Origin: an uncultured Spirochaetales bacterium
GTDB lineage: Bacteria; Spirochaetota; Spirochaetia; Sphaerochaetales; Sphaerochaetaceae
NCBI GenBank assembly: GCA_949285145.1
Contig: CASDXQ010000039.1
Location: 1 to 58,295, forward strand
DNA length: 58,295 nt
Direction of reading: 5' to 3'
Shown here: positions 1-8,508 of the stretch, piece by piece
Position numbering within the stretch: position 1 is the stretch's first letter
Layout of the letters: each line of letters begins with the position of its first letter
Notes under the pieces: model-generated
Seen by the model: the letters and a program-made list of their open reading frames with translations, nothing else
Told to the model about the DNA's origin: nothing
Database searches by the model: none
Made by a program: the position numbers and the translations under genes

Positions 1-67
1 TAGGGGGGTGACTCCTGTCGCTTTTGAATCAACAATTATAGGAGATTTTTAATCTATGTACCCTTGT

Positions 68-202
68 TTACTTTTGTCTGCTTTTCTGAAAAGTGCCCGT
101 GATTGAACCTGTGGCTTCCGGTGATGTGCTGTTTCCGTTGCAGGATGGGAAAAAGACCACCAGAAGACAGAGAAGAATAGATAATAATTTTACCCTTTTC
201 AT
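68..202 (-). CDS. small putative lipoprotein (44 aa)
   Basis: A short reading frame starts at an ATG at 202 behind a strong AAGGAG ribosome site and ends with TAA at 68-70. The product has a basic start (MKRVK), a hydrophobic stretch of about 14 residues and then Phe-Pro-Ser-Cys-Asn, which resembles a relaxed spirochaetal lipobox with Cys at about residue 21. The mature part is only about 24 residues, rich in Ser/Thr/Gly, so it may be a truncated lipoprotein or a lipopeptide. It lies 78 bp downstream of the DMT exporter gene on the same strand and could share its transcript. No family is recognised. Confidence 0.5.
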   Translation of the reverse strand: MKRVKLLSILLCLLVVFFPSCNGNSTSPEATGSITGTFQKSRQK

Positions 203-280
203 AACTTTTCTCCTTTTTTCGATTTTATATATGAAAAGGGTTGTCCAAAAAATGTTGATGTCAATGGTTATCCGTTATTT

Positions 281-1159
281 TTACGTTCTTTTCTTTTTCA
301 ACGGAAATTCGAGTTCGGTTGCAAGCACGGCTGCGAATACGAGAATGCAGCCGATCGTTTCGCTTGCGCTCATTCTTTCAGAAAGCAGTACGACACCGCC
401 AATGGCCGCCCATACGCTTTCAAGCGAGAGCAGCAGAACCGCACGTGACGGCTGTACGTACTTCTGGCCGACAACCTGAAGCGTGTAGGCAATACCGCAA
501 GAGAATGCGCCTGCATAGAGAATCGGAAGCCACGCTGAAAGCACTGTCGAGATGGCAGGATCTTCTGCAAGCATTCCAGGGAAAGTCACTATGCCACCGA
601 CGAAGAACTGCAGCATCGACATCGTTATTCCGTCCACATCCTTGCCAAGCGCATCGATTGCCATGATGTGGAACGAGAAGAGAAAGGCACACAGGATAAG
701 GTAGATGTCCCCGACAGATATCGTGCTTTCCCCTCCCATGCACAGAAGATACATTCCGATGAGCGCGACAAGTCCTGCAATCCAGGTCTTTTTCTCCACT
801 TTTTTTCCGAAAATGAGAGAGATGAACGGTACGATTATTATATAGACTGATGTTATGAAGCCGCCTTTGCCTGCACCTGAGTAGCCGACTCCTATCTGCT
901 GGGTTACGGAAGCTGCAGCAAGCAGAAGACCGCATACAATGCCGGCTTTGAGAGTTTTTTTCCAGTATCCCGGAGTCTTCATTTCCCTCCTGATTGCGGG
1001 AATTGCGAACGGGATCAGCACGATGCCGCCGATCAGCAGTCTGATCGAGTTGAAGGTGAAGGGGCCGACAAGGTCGCTTGATACCGACTGGGCGACAAAA
1101 GAAAGTCCCCAGATGAATGATGTGAGCAGTAAAAGCAGGGCAGCGTTTCTTTCTTTCAT
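281..1159 (-). CDS. DMT superfamily transporter (EamA-type)
   Basis: This is an integral membrane exporter of the drug/metabolite superfamily with ten predicted transmembrane segments and two EamA repeats. The start chosen (ATG at 1159) gives 292 aa, the usual family length. Further upstream in-frame starts add non-family sequence. The N-terminus has the typical hydrophobic block followed by SFIWGLSFVAQ, and the second repeat contains LSLESVWAAIGGVVLLSE, the classical C-terminal EamA signature. The protein ends in a basic KKKRT tail in the cytosol. The substrate cannot be told from sequence. It is transcribed divergently from the glycosidase operon, with about 168 bp between the two starts. 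Confidence 0.85.
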   Translation of the reverse strand: MKERNAALLLLLTSFIWGLSFVAQSVSSDLVGPFTFNSIRLLIGGIVLIPFAIPAIRREMKTPGYWKKTLKAGIVCGLLLAAASVTQQIGVGYSGAGKGGFITSVYIIIVPFISLIFGKKVEKKTWIAGLVALIGMYLLCMGGESTISVGDIYLILCAFLFSFHIMAIDALGKDVDGITMSMLQFFVGGIVTFPGMLAEDPAISTVLSAWLPILYAGAFSCGIAYTLQVVGQKYVQPSRAVLLLSLESVWAAIGGVVLLSERMSASETIGCILVFAAVLATELEFPLKKKRT

Positions 1160-1269
1160 AACAGCGCAGGATTGTAGCACAACACGGGTTTTCTTGAGAA
1201 TAAGTTTCTTCTTCTGTCTTTGGCGGCAGAGAAGAAAAATTTTCAGGAAAGTGCTGTGTGAGTTTTTTG

Positions 1270-1316
1270 TTGACAACCCTGAAAAAGTGAAACAATAATA
1301 ACTTAAACGTTTAAGT
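1270..1316 (+). promoter_or_regulatory. promoter with LacI-type palindromic operator
   Basis: A TTGACA box (1270-1275) is followed after 17 bp by CAATAA (1293-1298) as the -10. A perfect 16-bp palindrome, ACTTAAACGTTTAAGT, lies at 1301-1316 and covers the likely transcription start. The ribosome site AGGAG directly follows at 1317-1321. The same palindrome with one changed base, in the same position relative to TTGACA, precedes the LacI gene at 5055-5101, so repression by that LacI protein is the natural reading. Confidence 0.8.
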
Positions 1317-1327
1317 AGGAGTTCTGA

Positions 1328-3055
1328 ATGCCGCTGACTGGTAATGATTTCATAGCTGTTCCTGATATTTCCGATACCGGTGCGATCAGAAGCATCAATG
1401 TGCTGAGCATGAGAGAGAAGGGGCTTATCGAGCTGAAGGGGGATCCTTTTATAACGCCTTCCATATATATTGACGGCAGACGTGCCGGCTCTTTCAGTTT
1501 CAGCTACAGAGACTACTGGATTCCGCAGTTTTGCTTTTCTGACGAGAAAGCCGATGTCGTTCTCACACTTCTCACTCCGCACGGCCATAAGGGATTCTGC
1601 ATGGCTTTCAGTATTTCATCCAGAACCGGTGAAAAACTTGATGTCGAGATCAGGTTTGAGGTGAATCTTTCAAATCTGATGCATACTGTGAATGAATCAA
1701 AGGAAATTGATGTCAGGAAAACGGTGAGGAAATCGTCATGGGAAGATGATTTCATAATAGAGACTTTCATCGGCACTCCGTTTATCTGTTTTGCGGCAAT
1801 GGGTGAGGATGCGTCCTCGAAGACAGGTTCGGACAATGGCTTCACATATATATTCTCAAAACAGCTGGCTGCGGGTGATGAATATTCGGGATGCATGTAT
1901 TTCGGCATTGCCTTTGAGGAAGTCGGTGCCGTGACGGTATGCAGGGAGCTTTTGCGCTGGGACTATGACAGACTGATGGCCCAGAGCGTGAAATACCTTG
2001 AGGAACACACACTCAGATGTGAGGACCCGGCATATTCTCAGCTGCTGAACCGCAATCTCCTTTTCGCCCTGCATTATTCGCTCGGCATCACGTTTGACTC
2101 AGAGGAACTTGTCTGCATCACGAGCAGAAGTCCGCATTACTATGTCTCGGCTGCCTACTGGGACAGGGACAGCCTTCTGTGGTCATTTCCCGCAATTGCC
2201 CGTATCGATATCTCTCTTGCCCGGCGTGTGCTCGATTATGTCGTACACAGGCAGGCAAGGAACACAGGTGTCCACAGCCGCTATATTGACGGAAGCGTTC
2301 TTGAACCGGGTTTCGAGCTTGACGAGCTGGTAAGTCCCGTTATCGCGCTTGACACATACATGGGAAACGGCGGTGACAGATCGATCCTGGAAGAAAGGGA
2401 GGTGAGAAAGCTCATTGAGAAAATCCTGTGCGGACTTGAGAAATGGAAAGATGAGAAAACAGGGCTTTATGCCACTTTCCTGCAGCCTACTGATGACATG
2501 ACGCATTACAGTTTTCTCCTTTATGACAATGCGCTTGTCATCAAGGCGTTCAGGATCCTTGCCGCTTTGTTTTCCGATCCTTCATACGATTATAAGGCCG
2601 GTATGCTCCATGAAAAGTGCATGAAATATTTCAATGTGGAGGGAGAATATGTGTGGGCAGTCGACGGAAACGGCAATTACGATATTTATGATGAGCCGCC
2701 CGGAAGTCTGGTCCTCCTTCCGTATTACGGTTTCTGCACTGTGGACGATCCTGTTTACAGAAAGACAGTGGAAAGGATAAACGATGCTTCATATGAATAC
2801 TCTTTCAGCGGCTGTCCTTTTGCCGCAGTCGGCTGTGCCCATGCTCCGCATCCATGGGTGCTCAGCCTGATAAACGAATTCAAGGTGTTCAGGTCATCTG
2901 ATGCTCTTGAGAAACTTCTGAGGGCACCTATGGATGAGAAGATCGCATGCGAGAGCATCGATGAGAATACTGGAGAGGCTGCGACCGGCAGGGCCTTCGC
3001 CACATGTGCCGGCTTCCTTGCCTGTGCATTGATGGAGGCGCTTGATGAACAGTAA
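1328..3055 (+). CDS. (alpha/alpha)6-barrel glycosidase
   Basis: A 575-aa cytoplasmic protein with no signal peptide. The first 230 or so residues look like a beta-sandwich. The remainder is helical, with YWDRDSLLWSFPAIARID at about residues 278-295, resembling the active-site region of six-hairpin glycosidases (GH15/GH65/GH125-like). The C-terminus has ACESIDENTGEAATG followed by FATCAGF. I cannot place it in one GH family. It starts at ATG 1328 behind AGGAG and overlaps the GH65 gene by 11 bp, so the two are co-transcribed and probably act on the same imported alpha-linked oligosaccharide. It is likely repressed by the LacI protein encoded at 5113. Confidence 0.7.
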   Translation: MPLTGNDFIAVPDISDTGAIRSINVLSMREKGLIELKGDPFITPSIYIDGRRAGSFSFSYRDYWIPQFCFSDEKADVVLTLLTPHGHKGFCMAFSISSRTGEKLDVEIRFEVNLSNLMHTVNESKEIDVRKTVRKSSWEDDFIIETFIGTPFICFAAMGEDASSKTGSDNGFTYIFSKQLAAGDEYSGCMYFGIAFEEVGAVTVCRELLRWDYDRLMAQSVKYLEEHTLRCEDPAYSQLLNRNLLFALHYSLGITFDSEELVCITSRSPHYYVSAAYWDRDSLLWSFPAIARIDISLARRVLDYVVHRQARNTGVHSRYIDGSVLEPGFELDELVSPVIALDTYMGNGGDRSILEEREVRKLIEKILCGLEKWKDEKTGLYATFLQPTDDMTHYSFLLYDNALVIKAFRILAALFSDPSYDYKAGMLHEKCMKYFNVEGEYVWAVDGNGNYDIYDEPPGSLVLLPYYGFCTVDDPVYRKTVERINDASYEYSFSGCPFAAVGCAHAPHPWVLSLINEFKVFRSSDALEKLLRAPMDEKIACESIDENTGEAATGRAFATCAGFLACALMEALDEQ

Positions 3056-5039
3056 GGTGAAGTATGATCCATGGGGCATCACGGTTGATGATCTCTCATG
3101 TGTCTCAGACAAGTGGGCTTCTGCGCTGTTCTTCCTTGGAAACGGACATGCAGGAATAAGGAGTAACTTACCTTTATTCTCCGGTCTTGACCGGAGTGAA
3201 CGCGGCATGTTCATGGAAGGAGTGTTTGAGTATATTCGCCCAGGCATAACCGATATGGTGAATCTTCCCGAACCCTTTGATCTGAAGCTTTCGGCGGGCG
3301 GCGCTGTCCTCACTTCCTCGAGCCAGCTTTCACTCTGCTCAAGAACACTTGATTTCAGGAAAGGAATACTTACGACAGTTCTGGTTTTCGGCGGCCATGA
3401 ATTCAGGATAGAGCAGTTTGTCTCCCATCATGACAGGAACATTGCGGGTATCCGCATAAGCACTGATGCCTCTCCTGATGTCGGCATAGAGGATTCCTTC
3501 TCTTGCGATGTAGCCAACATGCCGGTAAACGATGACCAGAAAACCCGCAGCGAAGAAGTCATAACCCTCATACAGGATGCAGTCACATCCTGTGATGAGA
3601 ACGGAATCCTGTCTCTTTCTTTTTCCACTGTATGCGGCACACATTCATTCACTTTCACCAAGAAAAACCATGATTACGTCTGTGATGGCACTTTTGTTCA
3701 TGAATCCCTTGTCAGTTTCTGCGGCGGCGATCTTTCCTCATCCGATTACGAAGAGGAGAGGAACAGATCTGCTGACGCACTCTCTTCACTCTGGCAGAGA
3801 CGTGACATAATTCTGGAAGGTGCTTCCGACTCTCTGCAGTGCGCGCTGCGTTTCAATATTTTCCAGCTTATGCAGAATGCACCTTCCTGCGACATCTCAA
3901 TAGGTGCAAGGGGACTGACACACGGCCGTTACAAGGGCTGCTATTTCTGGGATACCGATGTTTTCCTTCTTCCTTATTATCTTCTCTCCGACAGGAGCGT
4001 GTCAGAACATCTTGCACGCTATAGGATAAAAAACCTTGATGCGGCGAGAAAAATCTCTGAATCCCTCAATACCGGAGGAGCCCGCTATCCGTGGATGGCT
4101 TCCCTTGACGGCAGCGAGCAGTGCGAAAGCTGGGATACCGGCAAATGCGAGATGCACATCAGCGCCGATGTCGCATGGGCACTGTCACGCTATGATGCTT
4201 CATTTGAACTGTCTGAGGATGAGAGAAGGGCGATTGCAGAGGTGTATGTACAAACGGCGCGCTTCTGGCTCAGCCGTTTCACATACAGCAGAGAAAGGGA
4301 CTGCTATGACCTTATTTTCGTCAAAGGTCCCGACGAGTACTGCGGGGTCACTTCCAATAATGCCTATACCAATCATATGGCAATACTGAATGTACGCCTG
4401 GCACTCAGAGCCTGCGATGAGGGCCTTATAACTCTTGAAAAAGGGGAAAGGGAAAAGTTCAATGACTTCATATTGAAGGTGAAAAGGCCTTATTCCGACA
4501 GGCTCGGCACAATCCTCGAAGACGACAATTATCTTAATCTGGAGGATGTGGATCTCGGTGCGCTCAAGGAATCCGATCAGCCTCTTTACTGGACCTATGA
4601 TTACGATACCCTTCAGCGTCTCAGGGTGCTGAAGCAGCCTGATGTCCTGCTGCTTTATCTTATGCAGCCGTCTCTTTTCACATCTCAGGAAGCAGAGAGG
4701 GCATGGGATGAGTATGAGGCAAGATGTGCGCATGATTCAACTCTTAGCTGGCCGCTGCATGCCCTGATCGCTTACAAACTCGGCAAAGGAAAGGAAGCCT
4801 GGCAATACCTTCAGAAAAGTCTTTTTCTCGATCTTGAGAATCTTATGCAGAACACTCACAGCGAGGGCCTTCATATAGGGGCAATGGGAGCAAGTCTTGA
4901 AGCTGTGCTTTACGGCCTGCTGGGTCATGCCTTCTCCTCTGATGAGAAGAATGACAGTCCGGTTCAGCTTCCTGAGTGTGTCTCACATGTGTCGTACTGT
5001 TTCCTTGAGAAAGGGAAGTTCAGGTGCCGGCGGGTGTGA
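3045..5039 (+). CDS. GH65 family disaccharide phosphorylase-like enzyme
   Basis: The protein carries the conserved GH65 blocks in order: an N-terminal LGNGHAGIR, then GARGLTHGRYKGCYFWDT near residues 287-304, then VKGPDEY near 426-432 with the general acid Glu, and a C-terminal NTHSEGLHIGAMGAS. Family members phosphorolyse alpha-glucosides such as maltose, kojibiose, nigerose or trehalose. The exact linkage is not readable here. About 664 aa is somewhat shorter than typical maltose phosphorylases. The start ATG 3045 lies 6 nt after GGAGG (3034-3038); a TTG one codon earlier is less likely. It has no signal peptide, so it acts on imported sugar. Confidence 0.85.
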   Translation: MNSKVKYDPWGITVDDLSCVSDKWASALFFLGNGHAGIRSNLPLFSGLDRSERGMFMEGVFEYIRPGITDMVNLPEPFDLKLSAGGAVLTSSSQLSLCSRTLDFRKGILTTVLVFGGHEFRIEQFVSHHDRNIAGIRISTDASPDVGIEDSFSCDVANMPVNDDQKTRSEEVITLIQDAVTSCDENGILSLSFSTVCGTHSFTFTKKNHDYVCDGTFVHESLVSFCGGDLSSSDYEEERNRSADALSSLWQRRDIILEGASDSLQCALRFNIFQLMQNAPSCDISIGARGLTHGRYKGCYFWDTDVFLLPYYLLSDRSVSEHLARYRIKNLDAARKISESLNTGGARYPWMASLDGSEQCESWDTGKCEMHISADVAWALSRYDASFELSEDERRAIAEVYVQTARFWLSRFTYSRERDCYDLIFVKGPDEYCGVTSNNAYTNHMAILNVRLALRACDEGLITLEKGEREKFNDFILKVKRPYSDRLGTILEDDNYLNLEDVDLGALKESDQPLYWTYDYDTLQRLRVLKQPDVLLLYLMQPSLFTSQEAERAWDEYEARCAHDSTLSWPLHALIAYKLGKGKEAWQYLQKSLFLDLENLMQNTHSEGLHIGAMGASLEAVLYGLLGHAFSSDEKNDSPVQLPECVSHVSYCFLEKGKFRCRRV

Positions 5040-5054
5040 AGCACAAGAATTTGT

Positions 5055-5101
5055 TTGACAAACGGTGAAAGCTGGAGGAGAATATACTTAAGCGTTTAAG
5101 T
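5055..5101 (+). promoter_or_regulatory. autoregulated promoter of the LacI gene
   Basis: TTGACA (5055-5060), a 17-bp spacer and GAGAAT (5078-5083) form a promoter. The near-perfect palindrome ACTTAAGCGTTTAAGT sits at 5086-5101, 31 bp from the first base of TTGACA. The distance is identical in the promoter at 1270. AGGAG follows at 5102-5106. This indicates autoregulation by the downstream LacI-family product. Confidence 0.8.
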
Positions 5102-5112
5102 AGGAGATGTAT

Positions 5113-6138
5113 ATGGCACACAGAATCAACATGAAGGATATAGCCAGGGAAGCGGGAGTGAGCGTCGCCACGGTTTCCTACATCATAAACAAACGCAGTG
5201 ATCAGAGTATTGCTCCCGATACTGTCGCCCGTGTCAATGAGGCGATAAAAAAGCTTGGCTATGTACCGAATCTCGGGGCCAGGGCACTTGCCAACCGCAA
5301 GACGAGACTGATAGGTCTTGTCATACCGCAGGCTGAGACAGGTAGCAGGATGATGCTTGAGAATTCGTTCTACGGTGAGTTCATTGCGGTTCTTGAAGAA
5401 GCTCTGAGACAAAGCGGATACAGTCTTCTGCTCAGCGGGGAAGATGTGAACAAGAGCTATGTGGAACTTGCCCGTGAGAGAGCACTTGACGGTATTGTCG
5501 TTGTGGGACTTCCCGCAGATCAGGATGCACGTCTTCTTCTTGAAGAGAACATTCCGCTCGTGTTTGTCGATTCCTATCTTGAAGGCAACGCTTATTCAAG
5601 CGTGAACATACAGGATGAGGAAGGCGGTTATCTTGCATGCGACTATCTTATAAAGAACGGGCACCGGAACATCGCATTCGTCTCCGGCTTTCTCTCTCAG
5701 GAAGGGGTAAACCGCAAGCGTTTCAGAGGATACGGGAAAGCTCTCCTTGAGAACGGCATTGAGGAAAAGAATGAGTATGTCCTCAGCGGCAGAATCTCGT
5801 ATTCATACGGAATCGAGGCCGGACGGCAGATAGCTGCCATGAAAGAGCGGCCATCTGCTGTTTTCGCAACTGCGGATATTCTGGCTCTTGGAATAATGAG
5901 GGGGCTGAAGAGTGAAGGTCTCAGCGTTCCCCGGGATGTGTCAGTGATCGGTTTTGATGACGGCTTCCTTGCCCTGAGTGCAGAACCATCCCTTACAAGC
6001 ATCCATCAGGATGCAGGGCAGAAAGCCCGCGTGACGGCACGGCTCCTCTTCGCCCAGATAGACAAAGGCGCAGCCTGCATTGAGAATCTTGTTCTTCCTC
6101 TGTCCCTGACTGTCAGGGACTCGGTAAGAAGGATATAG
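5113..6138 (+). CDS. LacI family transcriptional regulator
   Basis: The N-terminus has the LacI helix-turn-helix (MKDIAREAGVSVATVSYIIN) and hinge (ARALANRKTRLIGLVIP). It is followed by a periplasmic-binding-protein-like effector domain ending in GFDDGFLALSAEPSLTSI and the usual C-terminus. The start ATG 5113 is preferred because AGGAG (5102-5106) is 6 nt away. An in-frame ATG at 5107 would touch the ribosome site. The protein has 341 aa, normal for the family. It sits between the hydrolase pair and the sugar ABC transporter. The shared operator at 1301 and 5086 makes it the likely local repressor, with a sugar from this pathway as effector. Confidence 0.9.
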   Translation: MAHRINMKDIAREAGVSVATVSYIINKRSDQSIAPDTVARVNEAIKKLGYVPNLGARALANRKTRLIGLVIPQAETGSRMMLENSFYGEFIAVLEEALRQSGYSLLLSGEDVNKSYVELARERALDGIVVVGLPADQDARLLLEENIPLVFVDSYLEGNAYSSVNIQDEEGGYLACDYLIKNGHRNIAFVSGFLSQEGVNRKRFRGYGKALLENGIEEKNEYVLSGRISYSYGIEAGRQIAAMKERPSAVFATADILALGIMRGLKSEGLSVPRDVSVIGFDDGFLALSAEPSLTSIHQDAGQKARVTARLLFAQIDKGAACIENLVLPLSLTVRDSVRRI

Positions 6139-6139
6139 A

Positions 6140-6184
6140 GTTTTCCGAAGCTGTGCGAGAACTTCGGAAAACAGAGATTTTTTG
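6140..6184 (+). terminator. rho-independent terminator after the LacI gene
   Basis: GTTTTCCGAAG (6140-6150) pairs perfectly with CTTCGGAAAAC (6162-6172) across an 11-nt loop, and a T-run follows at 6178-6183. It separates the regulator from the ABC transporter genes, so the transporter needs its own promoter or read-through. Confidence 0.85.
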
Positions 6185-6233
6185 TATATCACTATGGATA
6201 CATGGGTATTCTAGTGACTTCAGCAAAGCTTGT

Positions 6234-6249
6234 ACAGGTCAAAACCTGT
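6234..6249 (+). promoter_or_regulatory. small inverted repeat in the leader of the sugar-binding protein
   Basis: ACAGGT (6234-6239) and ACCTGT (6244-6249) flank CAAA directly before the TGGAGG ribosome site (6251-6256). It could be an operator or a 5' mRNA stem. It does not resemble the ACTTAA palindrome found at 1301 and 5086. Confidence 0.35.
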
Positions 6250-6261
6250 TTGGAGGTAAAT

Positions 6262-7524
6262 ATGGGAAAAACTAAAAAAGCTTTGGTGTTTGTTCTTCTG
6301 TCATTGCTGATCGCCGCTCCGCTTTTTGCAAACGGCGCATCGGAAAGCGGTGATGATGTGGTCACTATCAGATTCGAGCAGTTCTCAGGTTCTGACGGAA
6401 CCGGCTCCGGAGAGGCACTCAGACAAATGATTGCCGTCTTTGAAGAGCAGAATCCTGATATAAAGGTCGAGCTCCAGGCAATCGGCTATGATGATTATTT
6501 CACTCAGCTGCAGAGCAAGGTCGTAGGGCAGAACACTGCGGATGTATTCGAACTGAATTATGAGAACTTTGTCTCATATGCAAGTCAGGGTGTTCTTGCT
6601 GATATCTCCGGCTATCTCGGGGATACCAGCGGTTTCAACCAGACTGCGCTTGAGGCTTTCAACTATAACGGAATTCAGTACGGTGTACCAAACTCATTCT
6701 CAAACTGCGTTCTTTTCTACAACAAGGATCTCTTTGATCAGGCAGGCGTCGCCTATCCGACAGATGACTGGACATGGAGTGATGTCGAGACTGCCTCAAA
6801 GCAGATAATGTCAGCTCTTGGAGAAGGAATCTGGGGCTTCTACAGACCTCTTACATTCAATGAGTTCTATAAAGGCGTTGCCCAGAACGGAGGCGCCCTC
6901 ATGAGTGAGGACGGCAGTGCATTCACCGTCAATACTCCTGAAAATGTGGAGACAGCAGAGATCATGGCAGGCTGGCAGATTGATTCACATATCATGCCGA
7001 CAGAAGCTGAGATGGGCGGCATGGGCGACTGGGACCTCTTCAAGAGCGGCCGTCTTGCAATGCTTGTGACAGGAGTGTGGGCATTCACGGATTTCAGCGC
7101 CAACTGTTCTTTCGACTGGGATATTACGATTGAGCCGGGCAACACAGCCAAAGCAACTCACTTCTTCAGCAACGGCTATGTGGTAAGCGCGGACAGCGAA
7201 CATAAGGAAGAGGCTACGAAGCTCGCACAGTTCCTGGCAGGAAGCAGCGAGGCATCCGCAATAAGAGTTGCCGCAAGCTGGGAGCTCCCGCCTGTTACAT
7301 ATGAAGATGTCCTTTCAAGTTATCTTGAGATGACTCCTCCTGAAAACAGGGAAGCCGTATTTGAATCTCTTGACTACCTCGTTCCGCCTCCGGTTGTTGT
7401 CCAGCAGGCTGAAATGAGTGCGATCATTGACAGCTATCTGCAGCAGATCCTCTACGGCAGCATGAGCGCACAGGATGCACTGGATGCATGTCAGGCAGAA
7501 CTTGAAAGCAAAATAAGTCTGTAG
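6262..7524 (+). CDS. sugar ABC transporter substrate-binding protein (CUT1)
   Basis: This is a periplasmic binding protein of extracellular solute-binding family 1. ATG 6262 lies after TGGAGG and opens a typical signal peptide (MGKTKKALVFVLLSLLIAAP) ending near LFA, followed by the NGASESGDD tail common in spirochaete binding proteins. Upstream in-frame starts would bury the signal peptide. The mature part contains the family pattern of an N-terminal AVFEEQNPDIKVELQ and a central VLFYNKDLFDQAGV. The length is 420 aa. It supplies the two permeases downstream. No ATPase is encoded nearby, so a shared MsmK-type ATPase elsewhere is expected, as is common for CUT1 systems. Confidence 0.9.
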   Translation: MGKTKKALVFVLLSLLIAAPLFANGASESGDDVVTIRFEQFSGSDGTGSGEALRQMIAVFEEQNPDIKVELQAIGYDDYFTQLQSKVVGQNTADVFELNYENFVSYASQGVLADISGYLGDTSGFNQTALEAFNYNGIQYGVPNSFSNCVLFYNKDLFDQAGVAYPTDDWTWSDVETASKQIMSALGEGIWGFYRPLTFNEFYKGVAQNGGALMSEDGSAFTVNTPENVETAEIMAGWQIDSHIMPTEAEMGGMGDWDLFKSGRLAMLVTGVWAFTDFSANCSFDWDITIEPGNTAKATHFFSNGYVVSADSEHKEEATKLAQFLAGSSEASAIRVAASWELPPVTYEDVLSSYLEMTPPENREAVFESLDYLVPPPVVVQQAEMSAIIDSYLQQILYGSMSAQDALDACQAELESKISL

Positions 7525-7543
7525 TTATCACAGATTCATTCCC

Positions 7544-7567
7544 GCCCGGTCCTGATGCGGATCGGGC
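7544..7567 (+). other. intergenic stem-loop between binding protein and permease genes
   Basis: GCCCGGTCC (7544-7552) pairs with GGATCGGGC (7559-7567), including one G-U pair, around a 6-nt loop. No T-run follows. Such stems after binding-protein genes are known to protect the upstream mRNA and lower permease expression. Here that role is inferred from position. Confidence 0.6.
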
Positions 7568-7587
7568 ATGATATAAAGAGGTTCAAT

Positions 7588-8508
7588 ATGGCGGTAAAAG
7601 GCAGAAGCGGAATCAGGAGGGCACTTCCTTTCCTGCTTCCTTCATTGGCCGGGGGACTGCTCTTTTCTCTCCTCCCGATAATAATATCATTGTTTCTCAG
7701 CCTGACGGACTGGACAGGCATGACTCCGATCAGTCTCAATCCTGTTTCCTTTCTGCCGTTCATCGCCAGTAATTTTGTAGGTCTTGACAATTTCTCGGTC
7801 ATACTGACGACAAGCGAGTTCTGGACCGTACTGTCACACAATCTGTACTTCATAGTCCTGTATCTGCCGCTCATGCTCGTTTTCAGCATGACATGTGCGC
7901 TGATCATAAATTCAGAAAGACATGGCAGCCGGGTATACCGGGTGCTGTATTACATTCCCGTTCTCACAAGCTGGGTTGCGGGTGCCCTGATCTGGAAGTG
8001 GCTGCTGAGTCCTGTATACGGCCCTGTCAACAATTTTCTTGCCATCTTCGGCATTGAAGGACCTATGTGGCTGCAGAGCGAAGTCTGGGCAATGCCCTCA
8101 ATCGTACTTGCATCCGTATGGAAGGATATGGGCTTTTACGGAATGATCCTCCTGGGGGGACTCAAGGCCATAAACACCGAATATTACGAGGCTGCGGAAA
8201 TAGACGGGGCCGGGCGGTGCCAGATCTTCTTCCGCATAACGCTTCCTCTGCTGTCCTCAGTCATATTCTATGTGGTCATGCTTTCTCTCATAAATGCATT
8301 CCAGCTTTTCCCTCAGGTGATGGTGATGACGACCAATGCCGGGCCGAACGGCGCGACGGAAGTCATGGTGGAGAGAATATACAAATATGCTTTCCGTTTC
8401 GGGAAGATGGGGTATGCGGCGGCATTCTCCTGGCTGCTGTTCATCGTGATCATGATTTTCACGCTTTTCCAGAAACTGGGGGAAAGGTTTGTAAGCTATG
8501 ACAATTAG
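7588..8508 (+). CDS. sugar ABC transporter permease (MalF-like, CUT1)
   Basis: A 306-aa inner-membrane permease with six transmembrane segments. It contains the EAA loop YYEAAEIDGAGRCQIFFRIT near residues 205-224, which docks the ATPase. ATG 7588 is chosen because AAAGAGG ends 5 nt before it. An upstream start at 7555 would lie within the stem-loop. It forms a heterodimer with the next gene product. It probably imports the oligosaccharide processed by the GH65, GH31 and (alpha/alpha)6 enzymes around it. Confidence 0.9.
   Translation: MAVKGRSGIRRALPFLLPSLAGGLLFSLLPIIISLFLSLTDWTGMTPISLNPVSFLPFIASNFVGLDNFSVILTTSEFWTVLSHNLYFIVLYLPLMLVFSMTCALIINSERHGSRVYRVLYYIPVLTSWVAGALIWKWLLSPVYGPVNNFLAIFGIEGPMWLQSEVWAMPSIVLASVWKDMGFYGMILLGGLKAINTEYYEAAEIDGAGRCQIFFRITLPLLSSVIFYVVMLSLINAFQLFPQVMVMTTNAGPNGATEVMVERIYKYAFRFGKMGYAAAFSWLLFIVIMIFTLFQKLGERFVSYDN

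Noticed and set aside
6186-6261. A third LacI operator before the sugar-binding protein gene.
   Set aside because: Only a partial ACTT half-site is present, with no symmetric partner. The inverted repeat there (ACAGGT/ACCTGT) is unrelated.
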